Of a stretch of 64,000 nucleotides of DNA, positions 54,535 to 62,799 are shown piece after piece. This DNA comes from Streptomyces guryensis. GTDB lineage: Bacteria > Actinomycetota > Actinomycetes > Streptomycetales > Streptomycetaceae. The notes below the pieces were generated by a model that was not told where the DNA came from, made no database searches, and saw only the letters and a program-made list of their open reading frames with translations. A program made the translations under genes and the position numbers. How positions within the stretch are numbered: the stretch's first letter is position 1; every line of letters begins with the position of its first letter. Location of the stretch: assembly GCF_021261325.1 (NCBI RefSeq), contig NZ_JAJSBI010000028.1, positions 60,105-124,104 of the forward strand, read 5' to 3'.

Positions 54535-56007
54535 CTAGGAGGGTCTGGCCATGGCCTTCACGAAGGCGCGCTCGACGTCGGCGGCGGACAGGACGCCGTA
54601 GATCTCGCCGGTCTCCTCGACCACCAGGTATTCGGTGGCGGGGGTGGCGCGCAGGACGTCGAGGAGGTCTTCGCCCGCGAGTTCCGCGGAGACGCGCATG
54701 CCGTCGGTGAGGTCCTGGGCGAGGCCGCTGACGGCCACCCAGGGGCGGCGGTGTTCGGGTACGCCGACGATGGCGGCCTCGCGGACCAGGGAGAGGGGGT
54801 TGCCTTCGGGGTCGACGACGACGAGGGCGCGGGCGCCTGCGGCGTTGGCGCGGCGCAGCGCCTCGGACAGGGGGGTGTCGGTCTCGACGGGGACGGCGCG
54901 GCGGGTGAGGTTGCGGGCGCGCAGTTCCGGCAGGTGTTCCCTGAGGCGGGCCATGCGGAGGCTGTTGCCGGCGCCGGTCCAGATGATGGCGGCGAGGATC
55001 GCGGCGAGCAGGGCGTCGGTGACGGTGTCCATGCCGACGCTGTCCTCGGCGGTGGTGCCGAGGGCGCCGGACTGGGTGAGCAGGGGGAGGCCGATGAGGA
55101 CGGAGACGGCGAGGGCGCGGCCGACCCAGGCGGCGGCGATGGTGCCGCTCATGGGTTTGCCGGTGATCTTCCAGACGACGGCGCGGAGCATGCGGCCGCC
55201 GTCGAGGGGCAGGCCGGGCAGGAGGTTGAAGGCGGCCACGATGAGGTTGGAGATCATCAGGCCGGCCAGCAGGACGCCGGGGACGGTGCCGGGCTCCACG
55301 GGCTGCATGGCGACGTAGAAGAGGCCCGCGAGGACGAGGGAGAGCAGGGGGCCGACGAAGGCCAGGACGAACTCGCGGCCCGGTGTCTCGGCTTCTTTCT
55401 CGATCTCGGAGACGCCTCCGAAGAACTGGAGCTGGATGCGGCGGACGGGGAGCTTGAAGCGCAGTGCCGCGACCGTGTGGGCCAGTTCGTGGACGAGAAC
55501 GGAGGCGTAGAAGGCGACCGCGAAGAAGAGGGCGACGAGGTAGCGGGCGGCGCCGAGGTCGGGCAGGACGCGGTCGAGTTGACCGCCGAACACCCAGGTG
55601 ATCAGGGCGGCGACGAGGAACCAGCTGGGCGCCACGTACACGGGCACGCCGAAGGGGCGGCCCATGAGCAGGCCGCCGCCGGGCTCGCGGGGGCGCTTGG
55701 GCGGACGGTTCTTGGCGGTGCCGGAGTGGGCGAAGGTGCGGTCGTCCGCCGGGTTCTTCGCTGCGGGGCTGTCCGCGGGGCTCGTGTCCGGGGCTGCCGC
55801 GTGGTCTCCGGTGGGTTTGCCTTCGTGCTCGCCGGAGGTCGGAGTGTCCGTGCCGTTGTCCGGCGCGGGGTTCTCCTCGGCGGCCTTCGCGGGCTGTTCG
55901 TCGGCCGGGGTGGGTGAGGGCGCCGCCGGGGCCTCAGACCCTGCGTGGTGGTCGGCCGGCTCGTCGGTGCCGGATCGCGGCTGCCCGCTCCCGCCGCTCT
56001 CGTCCAC
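54535..56007 (-). CDS. site-2 protease family zinc metalloprotease with CBS domains
   Basis: The 490-residue protein has a disordered Pro/Ala/Glu-rich N-terminal region (about residues 1-110). A six-helix M50 membrane domain follows with zinc motif VHELAH and the second ligand region LLPGLPLDGGRML. Two CBS domains lie at the C-terminus (about 365-490). It is a probable intramembrane protease; its substrate, often an anti-sigma factor in this family, is unknown. GTG 56007 has GAGGGGA five bases upstream. Confidence 0.9.
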   Translation of the reverse strand: MDESGGSGQPRSGTDEPADHHAGSEAPAAPSPTPADEQPAKAAEENPAPDNGTDTPTSGEHEGKPTGDHAAAPDTSPADSPAAKNPADDRTFAHSGTAKNRPPKRPREPGGGLLMGRPFGVPVYVAPSWFLVAALITWVFGGQLDRVLPDLGAARYLVALFFAVAFYASVLVHELAHTVAALRFKLPVRRIQLQFFGGVSEIEKEAETPGREFVLAFVGPLLSLVLAGLFYVAMQPVEPGTVPGVLLAGLMISNLIVAAFNLLPGLPLDGGRMLRAVVWKITGKPMSGTIAAAWVGRALAVSVLIGLPLLTQSGALGTTAEDSVGMDTVTDALLAAILAAIIWTGAGNSLRMARLREHLPELRARNLTRRAVPVETDTPLSEALRRANAAGARALVVVDPEGNPLSLVREAAIVGVPEHRRPWVAVSGLAQDLTDGMRVSAELAGEDLLDVLRATPATEYLVVEETGEIYGVLSAADVERAFVKAMARPS

Positions 56008-56181
56008 GATGTCCCCTCGTTCGAAGCGTCTTCCGCGCCTGCCGGGCGGAAGGGTCTCGGGTCGATGGTATGCGGCCGTCGCCACGGGTTCCGCCCCGGC
56101 ACCCCCTGTCTTTCCCCAGGCGTCGCAGCTGTCACGGCCGGGGCCGGGTCACTGTCAGTGGCGGGCCGTAAGGTCTGGAGC

Positions 56182-57156
56182 ATGGAGACGAGCACGGAGG
56201 GCGCGGCGGAGGCCCCCAGCAGCGATACGGTGCGGGCGGAGGCGCCCGGCACCGGTCCGGCGTCGGCGGATGTGCCGGTGACGGTGGAACCGGCGGCAGC
56301 GGCGCCGGCGGTCGACGCGGGCGGCACGACCGAGCGCGTCGCCATAGCGCCCGCCACTCTGTCGCCCTCGCGGGCCAGTGATTTCATGCAGTGCCCGCTG
56401 CTCTACCGGTTCCGTGTCATCGACCGGCTGCCCGAGAAGCCGAGCGAGGCGGCGACCCGGGGCACGCTGGTGCATGCGGTGCTGGAGCGGCTTTTCGACG
56501 CGCCGGCCGCGGAGCGGACCGCGCCGCGCGCCAAGTCCCTGATCCCCGGGCAGTGGGACCGGTTGCGGGAGACCCGGCCGGAAGTGGTGGAGCTGTTCGA
56601 GGACGATCCGGAGGGCGAGCGGCTGGCGCGCTGGCTGGGCGAGGCGGAACAGCTGGTCGAGCGCTGGTTCACGCTGGAGGATCCGACCCGGCTGGAGCCG
56701 GCCGAGCGGGAGCTGTTCGTACAGGCCGAGCTGGACTCGGGGCTGATGCTGCGCGGGATCATCGACCGGGTGGACGTGGCGCCCACCGGCGAGGTGCGGA
56801 TCGTCGACTACAAGACGGGCAAGGCGCCGCGTCCGGAGTACGCCGAGGGCGCGCTGTTCCAGATGAAGTTCTACGCCCTGGTGGTGTGGCGTCTGAAGAA
56901 CGTGGTGCCGAGGCGGCTGCAGCTCGTGTATCTCGGCAGCGGGGACGTGTTGACCTACGACCCCGTGCTTGCCGACCTGGAGCGTGTCGAGCGCAAGCTG
57001 CTCGCACTCTGGGAGGCGATCCGGCAGGCCACGGAGTCGGGCGACTGGCGCCCGCGCCCCACCAAGCTGTGCGGCTGGTGCGACCACCAGGAGCACTGCC
57101 CGGAATTCGGTGGTACTCCGCCGCCGTATCCGCTGCCGGTCAGAGCGGGCGGGTAA
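56182..57156 (+). CDS. RecB-family PD-(D/E)XK nuclease with Fe-S cysteines
   Basis: The 324-residue protein has the nuclease core GIIDRVDVAPTGEVRIVDYKTGKAP, with metal-ligand Asp and catalytic Lys. The cysteine set is FMQCPLLYRF plus C-terminal CGWCDHQEHCPEF, as in AddB/Cas4-like Fe-S nucleases. A 65-residue Ala/Thr-rich N-terminus is probably disordered. It diverges from the site-2 protease gene. A role in DNA repair is inferred from family. Confidence 0.9.
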   Translation: METSTEGAAEAPSSDTVRAEAPGTGPASADVPVTVEPAAAAPAVDAGGTTERVAIAPATLSPSRASDFMQCPLLYRFRVIDRLPEKPSEAATRGTLVHAVLERLFDAPAAERTAPRAKSLIPGQWDRLRETRPEVVELFEDDPEGERLARWLGEAEQLVERWFTLEDPTRLEPAERELFVQAELDSGLMLRGIIDRVDVAPTGEVRIVDYKTGKAPRPEYAEGALFQMKFYALVVWRLKNVVPRRLQLVYLGSGDVLTYDPVLADLERVERKLLALWEAIRQATESGDWRPRPTKLCGWCDHQEHCPEFGGTPPPYPLPVRAGG

Positions 57157-57434
57157 CCCCGAGGGTCGCCCGAAGGGTGGGGACCGGCGGGGCGGCGGGG
57201 CGGCCCGTCCGGCAGCGTGGGCGGGCCGCGACGAGGGCTCCTCAGCGCGTCGCGGCGCCGACCGCTCGGCCTCGCCCTCGCCGTGCGCGTCGGTCTGCTC
57301 GGCCGCGCCGATCGAGGCGGCCGTGTGCGTGGGGCGCCGCCGTGCAGCGGAGTTTGTTCGCCGGCTCGGAGGGCGGCCGAGTCCTCGGACGTCTCGCAGG
57401 GCAGAATGGGGCCGGACTAGCGAAGGAGACTTAC

Positions 57435-58106
57435 GTGGCCATCCGCGTCCTACTGGTCGACGACCAGCCGCTGCTGCGTACCGGCTTCCGGATGATCCTG
57501 GAGGCCGAGCAGGACATCGCGGTCGTCGGCGAGGCCGGAGACGGCCTCCAGGCTCTCGACCAGGTGCGGGCGCTGCAGCCCGACGTGGTCCTGATGGACA
57601 TCCGTATGCCTCGTATGGACGGGGTGGAGGCGACTCGGCAGATCACCGGGCCCGGACGGGACGGTCCGGCGAAGGTGCTGGTGCTGACCACCTTCGACCT
57701 CGACGAGTATGTGGTGGAGGCCTTGCGGGCCGGTGCCAGCGGCTTCCTGCTGAAGGACGCGCCGGCCAACGAGCTGGTGCAGGCGATCCGGGTGGTGGCC
57801 GGCGGTGAGGCCATGCTGGCGCCGAGCATCACCCGGCGGCTGCTCGACAAGTACGCCACCCATCTGCCCTCCGGGGACGAGCCCGTGCCGGACACGCTGC
57901 ACACGCTCACCGAGCGCGAGGTGGAGGTGCTGAAGCTGGTGGCGCGCGGGCTGTCCAACGCCGAGATCGCCGCCGATCTGTTCGTCAGCGAGACCACCGT
58001 CAAGACGCACGTGGGCCATGTGCTGACGAAGTTGGGGCTGCGCGACCGGGTGCAGGCCGCGGTGTACGCGTACGAGAGCGGGCTGGTGCGTCCCGGCGCG
58101 CAGTAG
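57435..58106 (+). CDS. NarL/FixJ-family response regulator, orphan
   Basis: The 223-residue protein has a receiver domain (VLLVDDQPLLR acid pocket; phospho-acceptor in DVVLMDIRMPRMDG) and a LuxR-type helix-turn-helix (LTEREVEVLKLVARGLSNAEIA ... VKTHVGHVLTKLGL). GTG 57435 is preceded by GAAGGAGA. No sensor kinase is in the adjacent genes, so its partner, if any, lies elsewhere. Confidence 0.9.
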   Translation: MAIRVLLVDDQPLLRTGFRMILEAEQDIAVVGEAGDGLQALDQVRALQPDVVLMDIRMPRMDGVEATRQITGPGRDGPAKVLVLTTFDLDEYVVEALRAGASGFLLKDAPANELVQAIRVVAGGEAMLAPSITRRLLDKYATHLPSGDEPVPDTLHTLTEREVEVLKLVARGLSNAEIAADLFVSETTVKTHVGHVLTKLGLRDRVQAAVYAYESGLVRPGAQ

Positions 58107-58119
58107 CGGGCTGTGCAGA

Positions 58120-58164
58120 GCACGGGGCGCTGCTTCCTCCGGAAGAGGAAGCAGCGCCCCGTGC
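58120..58164. terminator. 19-bp perfect bidirectional hairpin
   Basis: Arms 58120-58138 and 58146-58164 are fully complementary with a 7-base loop, between the convergent response regulator and binding-protein genes. Confidence 0.9.
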
Positions 58165-58190
58165 CGCATCAAGGTGCCGATATGTACCGC

Positions 58191-59765
58191 TCAGTCCTTG
58201 CTGAGTTCCCAGAAGCGGAAGACCGTCGAGGCGTCGAGGCAGTACTCGAGGCCGTAGACGTTCTCGCGGGTGACCGCGTACTGCTTGGCCTGCCAGACCG
58301 GGAGGACGGGCAGTTGGTCGGCGACGATGTCCTGCAGCCTGCCGTAGTCGTTGTCGGTCGCGGCGCGGTCGCTCTCGGCGGCGGTGCGCGGGATGAGGGT
58401 GCCGGTGATCGTGCTGTTGCTGTAGTTGTTGCTCAGCACGTTGCCCCGGCCGAAGAAGGGGGCCGTGAAGTTGTCGGCGTCCGGGTAGTCGGGCACCCAG
58501 CCCTTCACGTACACGCCGTACCTGCCCTTGGCGATGTCCTTCTCGTACTGGCCGAAGGCGACCGACTTCACGTCGGCGTCGAACAGTCCGCTGGCGTTGA
58601 GCTGCTTGGCGATCGCCTTGAGCTCCTGGTCGGTTGCCGGGCCGTAGCGCGAGGGGGTGGACCAGAGGGTCAGCTTGACCTTGCCGGTGATGCCCTCGTT
58701 CTTCAGGGCGGCGGCGGCCTTGGCTGGTGAGGGGCTGGCGCCGTACGTGTCGAAGAAGGCCGTGTTGTGGCCGGCGATGCCCGCCGGGATGATCGAGTAG
58801 AGCGGGGTGGCCGTGTCCTGGTAGACGTCCTTGATGAGGGCGTCGCGGTCGAGCAGGTAGGCGATGGCCTTGCGCACGCCGAGCTTTCCGGCGACGGGGT
58901 CCTTCATGTTGAAGACCAGGTGCTGGACCTCGGCGCTGCTGCCCTCGACCACCTCGGCCTTGGAGTTGTTGTCGGCGTTCTGGATGTCGGCGATGTCGCC
59001 CGCGCTGAGGCCCCGGTAGGCGATGTCGATCTTGTTGTCGAGCAGCGCCTTCTTCAGGGCGGACGGGTCGCCGTGGAAGAACTTCAGCGTGAGGCCGGAG
59101 TTCTTCACCTTCGCGTTGCCCTTGTACTTGTCGTTGACCGAGAAGACGGCCTTGTCGTCGCCGAACGAGTCCAGCGTGTACGGGCCGGAGCCGACCGCTT
59201 TGCCGTCCTTGCGCAGCCCGGTCGCGTCGTACTGGGTGTGGTCGACGATGGAGCCGGCACCGGAGGCGATCTTGCTCGGGAAGGTGGCGTCGGGCACCTT
59301 CAGCCGGAAGACGACGGTTTTGGCGTCCGGCGCCTCGACCTTGTCCAGCATGGGGAACATGATGGCCGGACCGGCGGCATCATTGATCTTGAGCATGCGG
59401 TCGAAGGAGAACTTGACGTCCTCGGAGGTGAGCGGGTCACCGTTGCTGAACTTGAGGCCGTCCTTGAGCGTGCACCGGTAGACCTTGGTGGTCGCGTCGG
59501 TGAAGACGCACGACTTGGCCGCCTCGGGCTCTGGCTCCGTGCCTCCGTCGGGGAAGCTGAGCAGCGACTGGAAGACGTTGTTGAACAACAGCCAGGAACC
59601 CGGGTCATAACCGGAGGCCGGGTCGGTGGCCAGGACGTCGTCCGACATTCCCATGACGATGGACGAGCCGGTCCCCCCGGAGTCCGATCCGCTCGTTCCG
59701 CAGCCGGTCAAAAGGCCGGAGGCCAGCCCCGCCACTACGGGCAGGACTGGCCACTGGTTACGCAT
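58191..59765 (-). CDS. family 5 (oligopeptide-type) ABC solute-binding lipoprotein
   Basis: The 524-residue lipoprotein has signal peptide and lipobox GLLTGCGTSG, then the DppA/OppA fold (LKDGLKFSNGDPLTSEDVKFSFDRM near residue 120). It is paralogous to the next upstream gene, sharing KFSNGD, VKGW/GMGWFPDFPDADN-type segments and a common C-terminal pattern, so it is a tandem duplicate. No permease or ATPase gene is nearby. The ligand is unknown. Confidence 0.9.
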   Translation of the reverse strand: MRNQWPVLPVVAGLASGLLTGCGTSGSDSGGTGSSIVMGMSDDVLATDPASGYDPGSWLLFNNVFQSLLSFPDGGTEPEPEAAKSCVFTDATTKVYRCTLKDGLKFSNGDPLTSEDVKFSFDRMLKINDAAGPAIMFPMLDKVEAPDAKTVVFRLKVPDATFPSKIASGAGSIVDHTQYDATGLRKDGKAVGSGPYTLDSFGDDKAVFSVNDKYKGNAKVKNSGLTLKFFHGDPSALKKALLDNKIDIAYRGLSAGDIADIQNADNNSKAEVVEGSSAEVQHLVFNMKDPVAGKLGVRKAIAYLLDRDALIKDVYQDTATPLYSIIPAGIAGHNTAFFDTYGASPSPAKAAAALKNEGITGKVKLTLWSTPSRYGPATDQELKAIAKQLNASGLFDADVKSVAFGQYEKDIAKGRYGVYVKGWVPDYPDADNFTAPFFGRGNVLSNNYSNSTITGTLIPRTAAESDRAATDNDYGRLQDIVADQLPVLPVWQAKQYAVTRENVYGLEYCLDASTVFRFWELSKD

Positions 59766-59839
59766 GTTCACTGCTTGTGCCTTCTCGTCGGGTTCGGGAC
59801 CCCGGGGCCACACTCCCCGGGCCCCGGGCACAAGAGAGA

Positions 59840-61444
59840 TCAGCCGCTCACGCCACGGCCGAGCTCCCAGAGCTGAAGAGTCGAGGAGGAGTTGAGCGCG
59901 TACGCGGTCCCCGTGACGTCGCCGCGGGCTGCGACGTACTGCTTGCCCTGCCACAGCGGCAGGATCGGCACGTCGTCGGCGACGATGTCCTGGATCGCGG
60001 TCAGGTTGGAGGAGGCCGCGATGCGGTCGGCCTCACGGCGGGACGCCGGGATCAGCGTGTTGATGATCTTGCTGTTGCGGTAGGGCAACTTGAGGAAGTT
60101 GTCCGTGTCGAGGAAGGGCGCGAGGTAGTTGTCGGCGTCCGGGAAGTCCGGGAACCAGCCCATGCCCCAGACGTCGTACTTGCCCTTGCGTTCGGCCGGG
60201 ACGAAGGTCGTCCAGGGGGAGCCCTGGATGTCGACGTTGAACAGCCCGCTGTCGTTGAGCTGCTTCTGAAGGACCTCGAACTCCTTCTTGGTGCCCGAGC
60301 CGTAGTGGTCGGTCGTGTAGTGCAGCGTCAGCTTGACCGGCGTGGTGATGTTGGCAGCGGTCAGCAGGGCCTTGGCCTTGGCGGTGCTCGGGTCGCCGTA
60401 CTTGTTGAAGAACGAGTTGGAGTGGCCGGTGATGCTCGCCGGGACCAGCGAGTAGAGCGGCTCGGCCTGGGTGCCGTACACCTTGGCGACGATCTCACCG
60501 CGGTTGATCAGCTGCGCCATCGCCTGGCGGACGGCCTTGTTCTTCACGGTCGGCGCGTTGGTGTTGAAGGCGAGGTAGCGGATCTCCAGACCCGACATCT
60601 CGACCAGATCCTCGTTGGTGTCCGTGGCGGCGGACAGCTTCTGGATCTGCTCCGGCGCCATGGTGCGGGTCATCACGTCGATGTCGCCCTTGTCGAGGGC
60701 CTTGCCCATCGCGTCGGCGTCCGCGTAGGAGATCATGTCGACCTTGGAGTTGTTCACCTTCAGCGTCCCCTTGTAGTTGGGGTTCTTGGTGAACGTGGCC
60801 TTGACGATCTCGTCGTTCTTGACGTCGGCCGAGAGGGTGTACGGACCGGAACCGTCGACGTCGAAGCCGTCGCGCAGCTTGTTCTTCTCGTAGTCGGCGG
60901 GGTTGACGATGCCCGCGACCGGAGTCGACAGCTTGTACGGGAAGGTGGCGTCCGCGGTCTTCAGGTGGAAGATGACCTCGTTGGCGCCCTGTGTCTCGAC
61001 GGTGTCGATGGTGTTCAGCAGGGCGGAGACGCCGGAGTCGGCCTTGATGGCGCGGGCTCGGTCGATGGAGTACTTCACATCGGCCGCGGTGATCTTGTCT
61101 CCGTTGGAGAACTTCAGGCCGTCGCGCAGCGTGCAGGCGTAGCGTTCGTTGCCCGAGTCGGTGAAGCCGCAGCTCTGCGCGGCCTCGGGCACGGGGTCGC
61201 CCTCGCCCTTCGGCTGGATCATGAGGGTCTGCACGGTCTGGCGCAGGATGTTCCAGGTGCCGACGTCGTACGCGTACGCCGGATCGAGCGGCGCCGGTGC
61301 GTCCTTCGTGGCGGTGAACCGGTCCGTGGTGCCGACGGCGATCCCGTCCCCACCACTGCCGCTGCTGTCGGAGCCCCCACAGGCGGCGAGCACGGGTGCG
61401 AGCAGGCCGACCACGGCCGGCAGCACCAAAGTCTTGCGGTTCAT
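59840..61444 (-). CDS. family 5 (oligopeptide-type) ABC solute-binding lipoprotein, paralogue
   Basis: The 534-residue lipoprotein has lipobox PVLAACGGSD and the DppA/OppA-type domain with RDGLKFSNGDKITAADVKYSIDRA and GMGWFPDFPDADNYLAPF. It lies 74 bases upstream of its paralogue on the same strand, so the two probably form a two-gene transcript. Without transporter genes alongside, it may feed a distant Dpp/Opp system. Confidence 0.9.
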   Translation of the reverse strand: MNRKTLVLPAVVGLLAPVLAACGGSDSSGSGGDGIAVGTTDRFTATKDAPAPLDPAYAYDVGTWNILRQTVQTLMIQPKGEGDPVPEAAQSCGFTDSGNERYACTLRDGLKFSNGDKITAADVKYSIDRARAIKADSGVSALLNTIDTVETQGANEVIFHLKTADATFPYKLSTPVAGIVNPADYEKNKLRDGFDVDGSGPYTLSADVKNDEIVKATFTKNPNYKGTLKVNNSKVDMISYADADAMGKALDKGDIDVMTRTMAPEQIQKLSAATDTNEDLVEMSGLEIRYLAFNTNAPTVKNKAVRQAMAQLINRGEIVAKVYGTQAEPLYSLVPASITGHSNSFFNKYGDPSTAKAKALLTAANITTPVKLTLHYTTDHYGSGTKKEFEVLQKQLNDSGLFNVDIQGSPWTTFVPAERKGKYDVWGMGWFPDFPDADNYLAPFLDTDNFLKLPYRNSKIINTLIPASRREADRIAASSNLTAIQDIVADDVPILPLWQGKQYVAARGDVTGTAYALNSSSTLQLWELGRGVSG

Positions 61445-61907
61445 GCTCGTGTTTCTCCAGAGCTGTTCAGGTCCGTGTATCCGGCATGCAGGGGTGTCGC
61501 GGCGGATCACGGGGGTAGAGGCGATGGTTCTCGCAACGAGATTAGTCCGCACCAGCACGGCGGTTCGCAGGCACCGGAGTTGAGCCGCCATCACGCAGCG
61601 AAACCGGCTGCGGACAGACCGAAAACCCGACAGGGGAAGGATTCGTGCAGCGTTCCATCAATCGGGACACAAGGGCACGTCCTCGCCCCCCGAAAAGGGG
61701 CGAAGAGCACAGCCTCCAGGACCTGTCGAGGGCCGCTTGAGTGGGGAACCTCACATTCCCAAGGGCGGGGATCCCTCCCGGAATTCAGCCATCCACCGTG
61801 CTTCGAATTCCATCGCACACCAGCCCCGGGAATTCATGTCCTATCGGCGCTGCACGCTCGGTGAACGGTCAGCGCATTTCCGTCATCGAGTGGCGATCAG
61901 GCGGCGA
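61445..61907. other. intergenic region, promoter of the binding-protein pair
   Basis: The 463 bases upstream of the binding-protein genes and downstream of the HAD gene show no supported gene. Parts (61740-61900) are lower in GC. No clear -10/-35 pair or terminator hairpin was found by eye. Confidence 0.4.
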
Positions 61908-62603
61908 TCAGAGCGTGATCAATCCGCGCAGAAATGCCAGGTCGACGTCTTCCAGGGAGGTGACGACGGTACGCCGCGCTGCGGGGGCGATGGAGGCGAC
62001 GGACGGCACCACGACCACATGGCACCCCGCGGCCTCGGCCGACGCGACTCCGGTCGCGGTGTCCTCGACGACGGCGCATCTGGCCGGATCCACGCCGAGT
62101 CCCGCGGCGGCGGTGAGGTAAGGGTCGGGGTGCGGCTTGGTGCGCGGCACCTCGTCGCCGGCCACCGACAGGGCGAAGTGCTGGGGGCCGAGCGAGGTGA
62201 GCACGCGGTCGATGATGCGCCGGTGGGAGGCAGAGACCAGGGCGGTGGGGATCTCGTACTCGGAGAGCTCGGCGAGCAGCCTGGCGGCGCCCGGCATCAG
62301 CGGCAGGGCGCGATCGATGCGGTCCTCGAAGCCCTGGTTGAGCAGCACCGTGAGTTCGGCGAGGGTGATGTCGGCGCCGGTGGCCTCGATCAGGAACCCC
62401 GCGCTGCGGGTCATGGGGCCGCCGACCACGACATGGCGCCAGGTGTCGTCGAGGGTGTGACCGAGGCCGGCGAAGATCTCGACCTCGACGTCCCACCAGA
62501 ACCCCTCGGTGTCCACGAGGGTTCCGTCCATGTCGAGGAGCACGGCCTGAAGGGCTGAGCCTTCGGCCGTACGGGTTCCGAGCGCGGGGACCGTACTGGT
62601 CAT
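61908..62603 (-). CDS. HAD-superfamily hydrolase (beta-phosphoglucomutase-like phosphatase)
   Basis: The 231-residue protein has the nucleophile motif LLDMDGTLVDT, the motif II/III region (ALVSASHRR, KPHPDPYL) and the acidic motif CAVVEDTATGVASAEAAG. A helical cap inserted after motif I places it in subfamily I. It lies just after metH on the same strand. Substrate is unknown. Confidence 0.85.
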   Translation of the reverse strand: MTSTVPALGTRTAEGSALQAVLLDMDGTLVDTEGFWWDVEVEIFAGLGHTLDDTWRHVVVGGPMTRSAGFLIEATGADITLAELTVLLNQGFEDRIDRALPLMPGAARLLAELSEYEIPTALVSASHRRIIDRVLTSLGPQHFALSVAGDEVPRTKPHPDPYLTAAAGLGVDPARCAVVEDTATGVASAEAAGCHVVVVPSVASIAPAARRTVVTSLEDVDLAFLRGLITL

Positions 62604-62628
62604 CCTGGCGCACCTCCTTGAGGGGCGA

Positions 62629-62661
62629 GCAGGCCGGTTCCCGCGCGGGGAACCGGCCTGC
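62629..62661 (-). terminator. hairpin after metH
   Basis: Perfect 13-bp arms GCAGGCCGGTTCC (62629-62641) and GGAACCGGCCTGC (62649-62661) sit downstream of the metH stop and just upstream of the HAD gene's ribosome site. Confidence 0.75.
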
Positions 62662-62799
62662 AGTGGACCGACCAGTGTACGTCTGTCGCGGCGGAAGCGC
62701 CTCGTTTATCCGGCGTGGTCCGGGGCACACCGTGAATACCGCCGGGGGCCGCGCTGACGTGCGCCGATGTGCCCTCGCAGGGCTTCTCCAAGTGTCCTC

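Noticed and set aside
59777..61864. 695-codon plus-strand open frame across the second binding protein
   Set aside because: Antisense to a lipoprotein with a clear signal peptide and SBP motifs; the translation is low-complexity.
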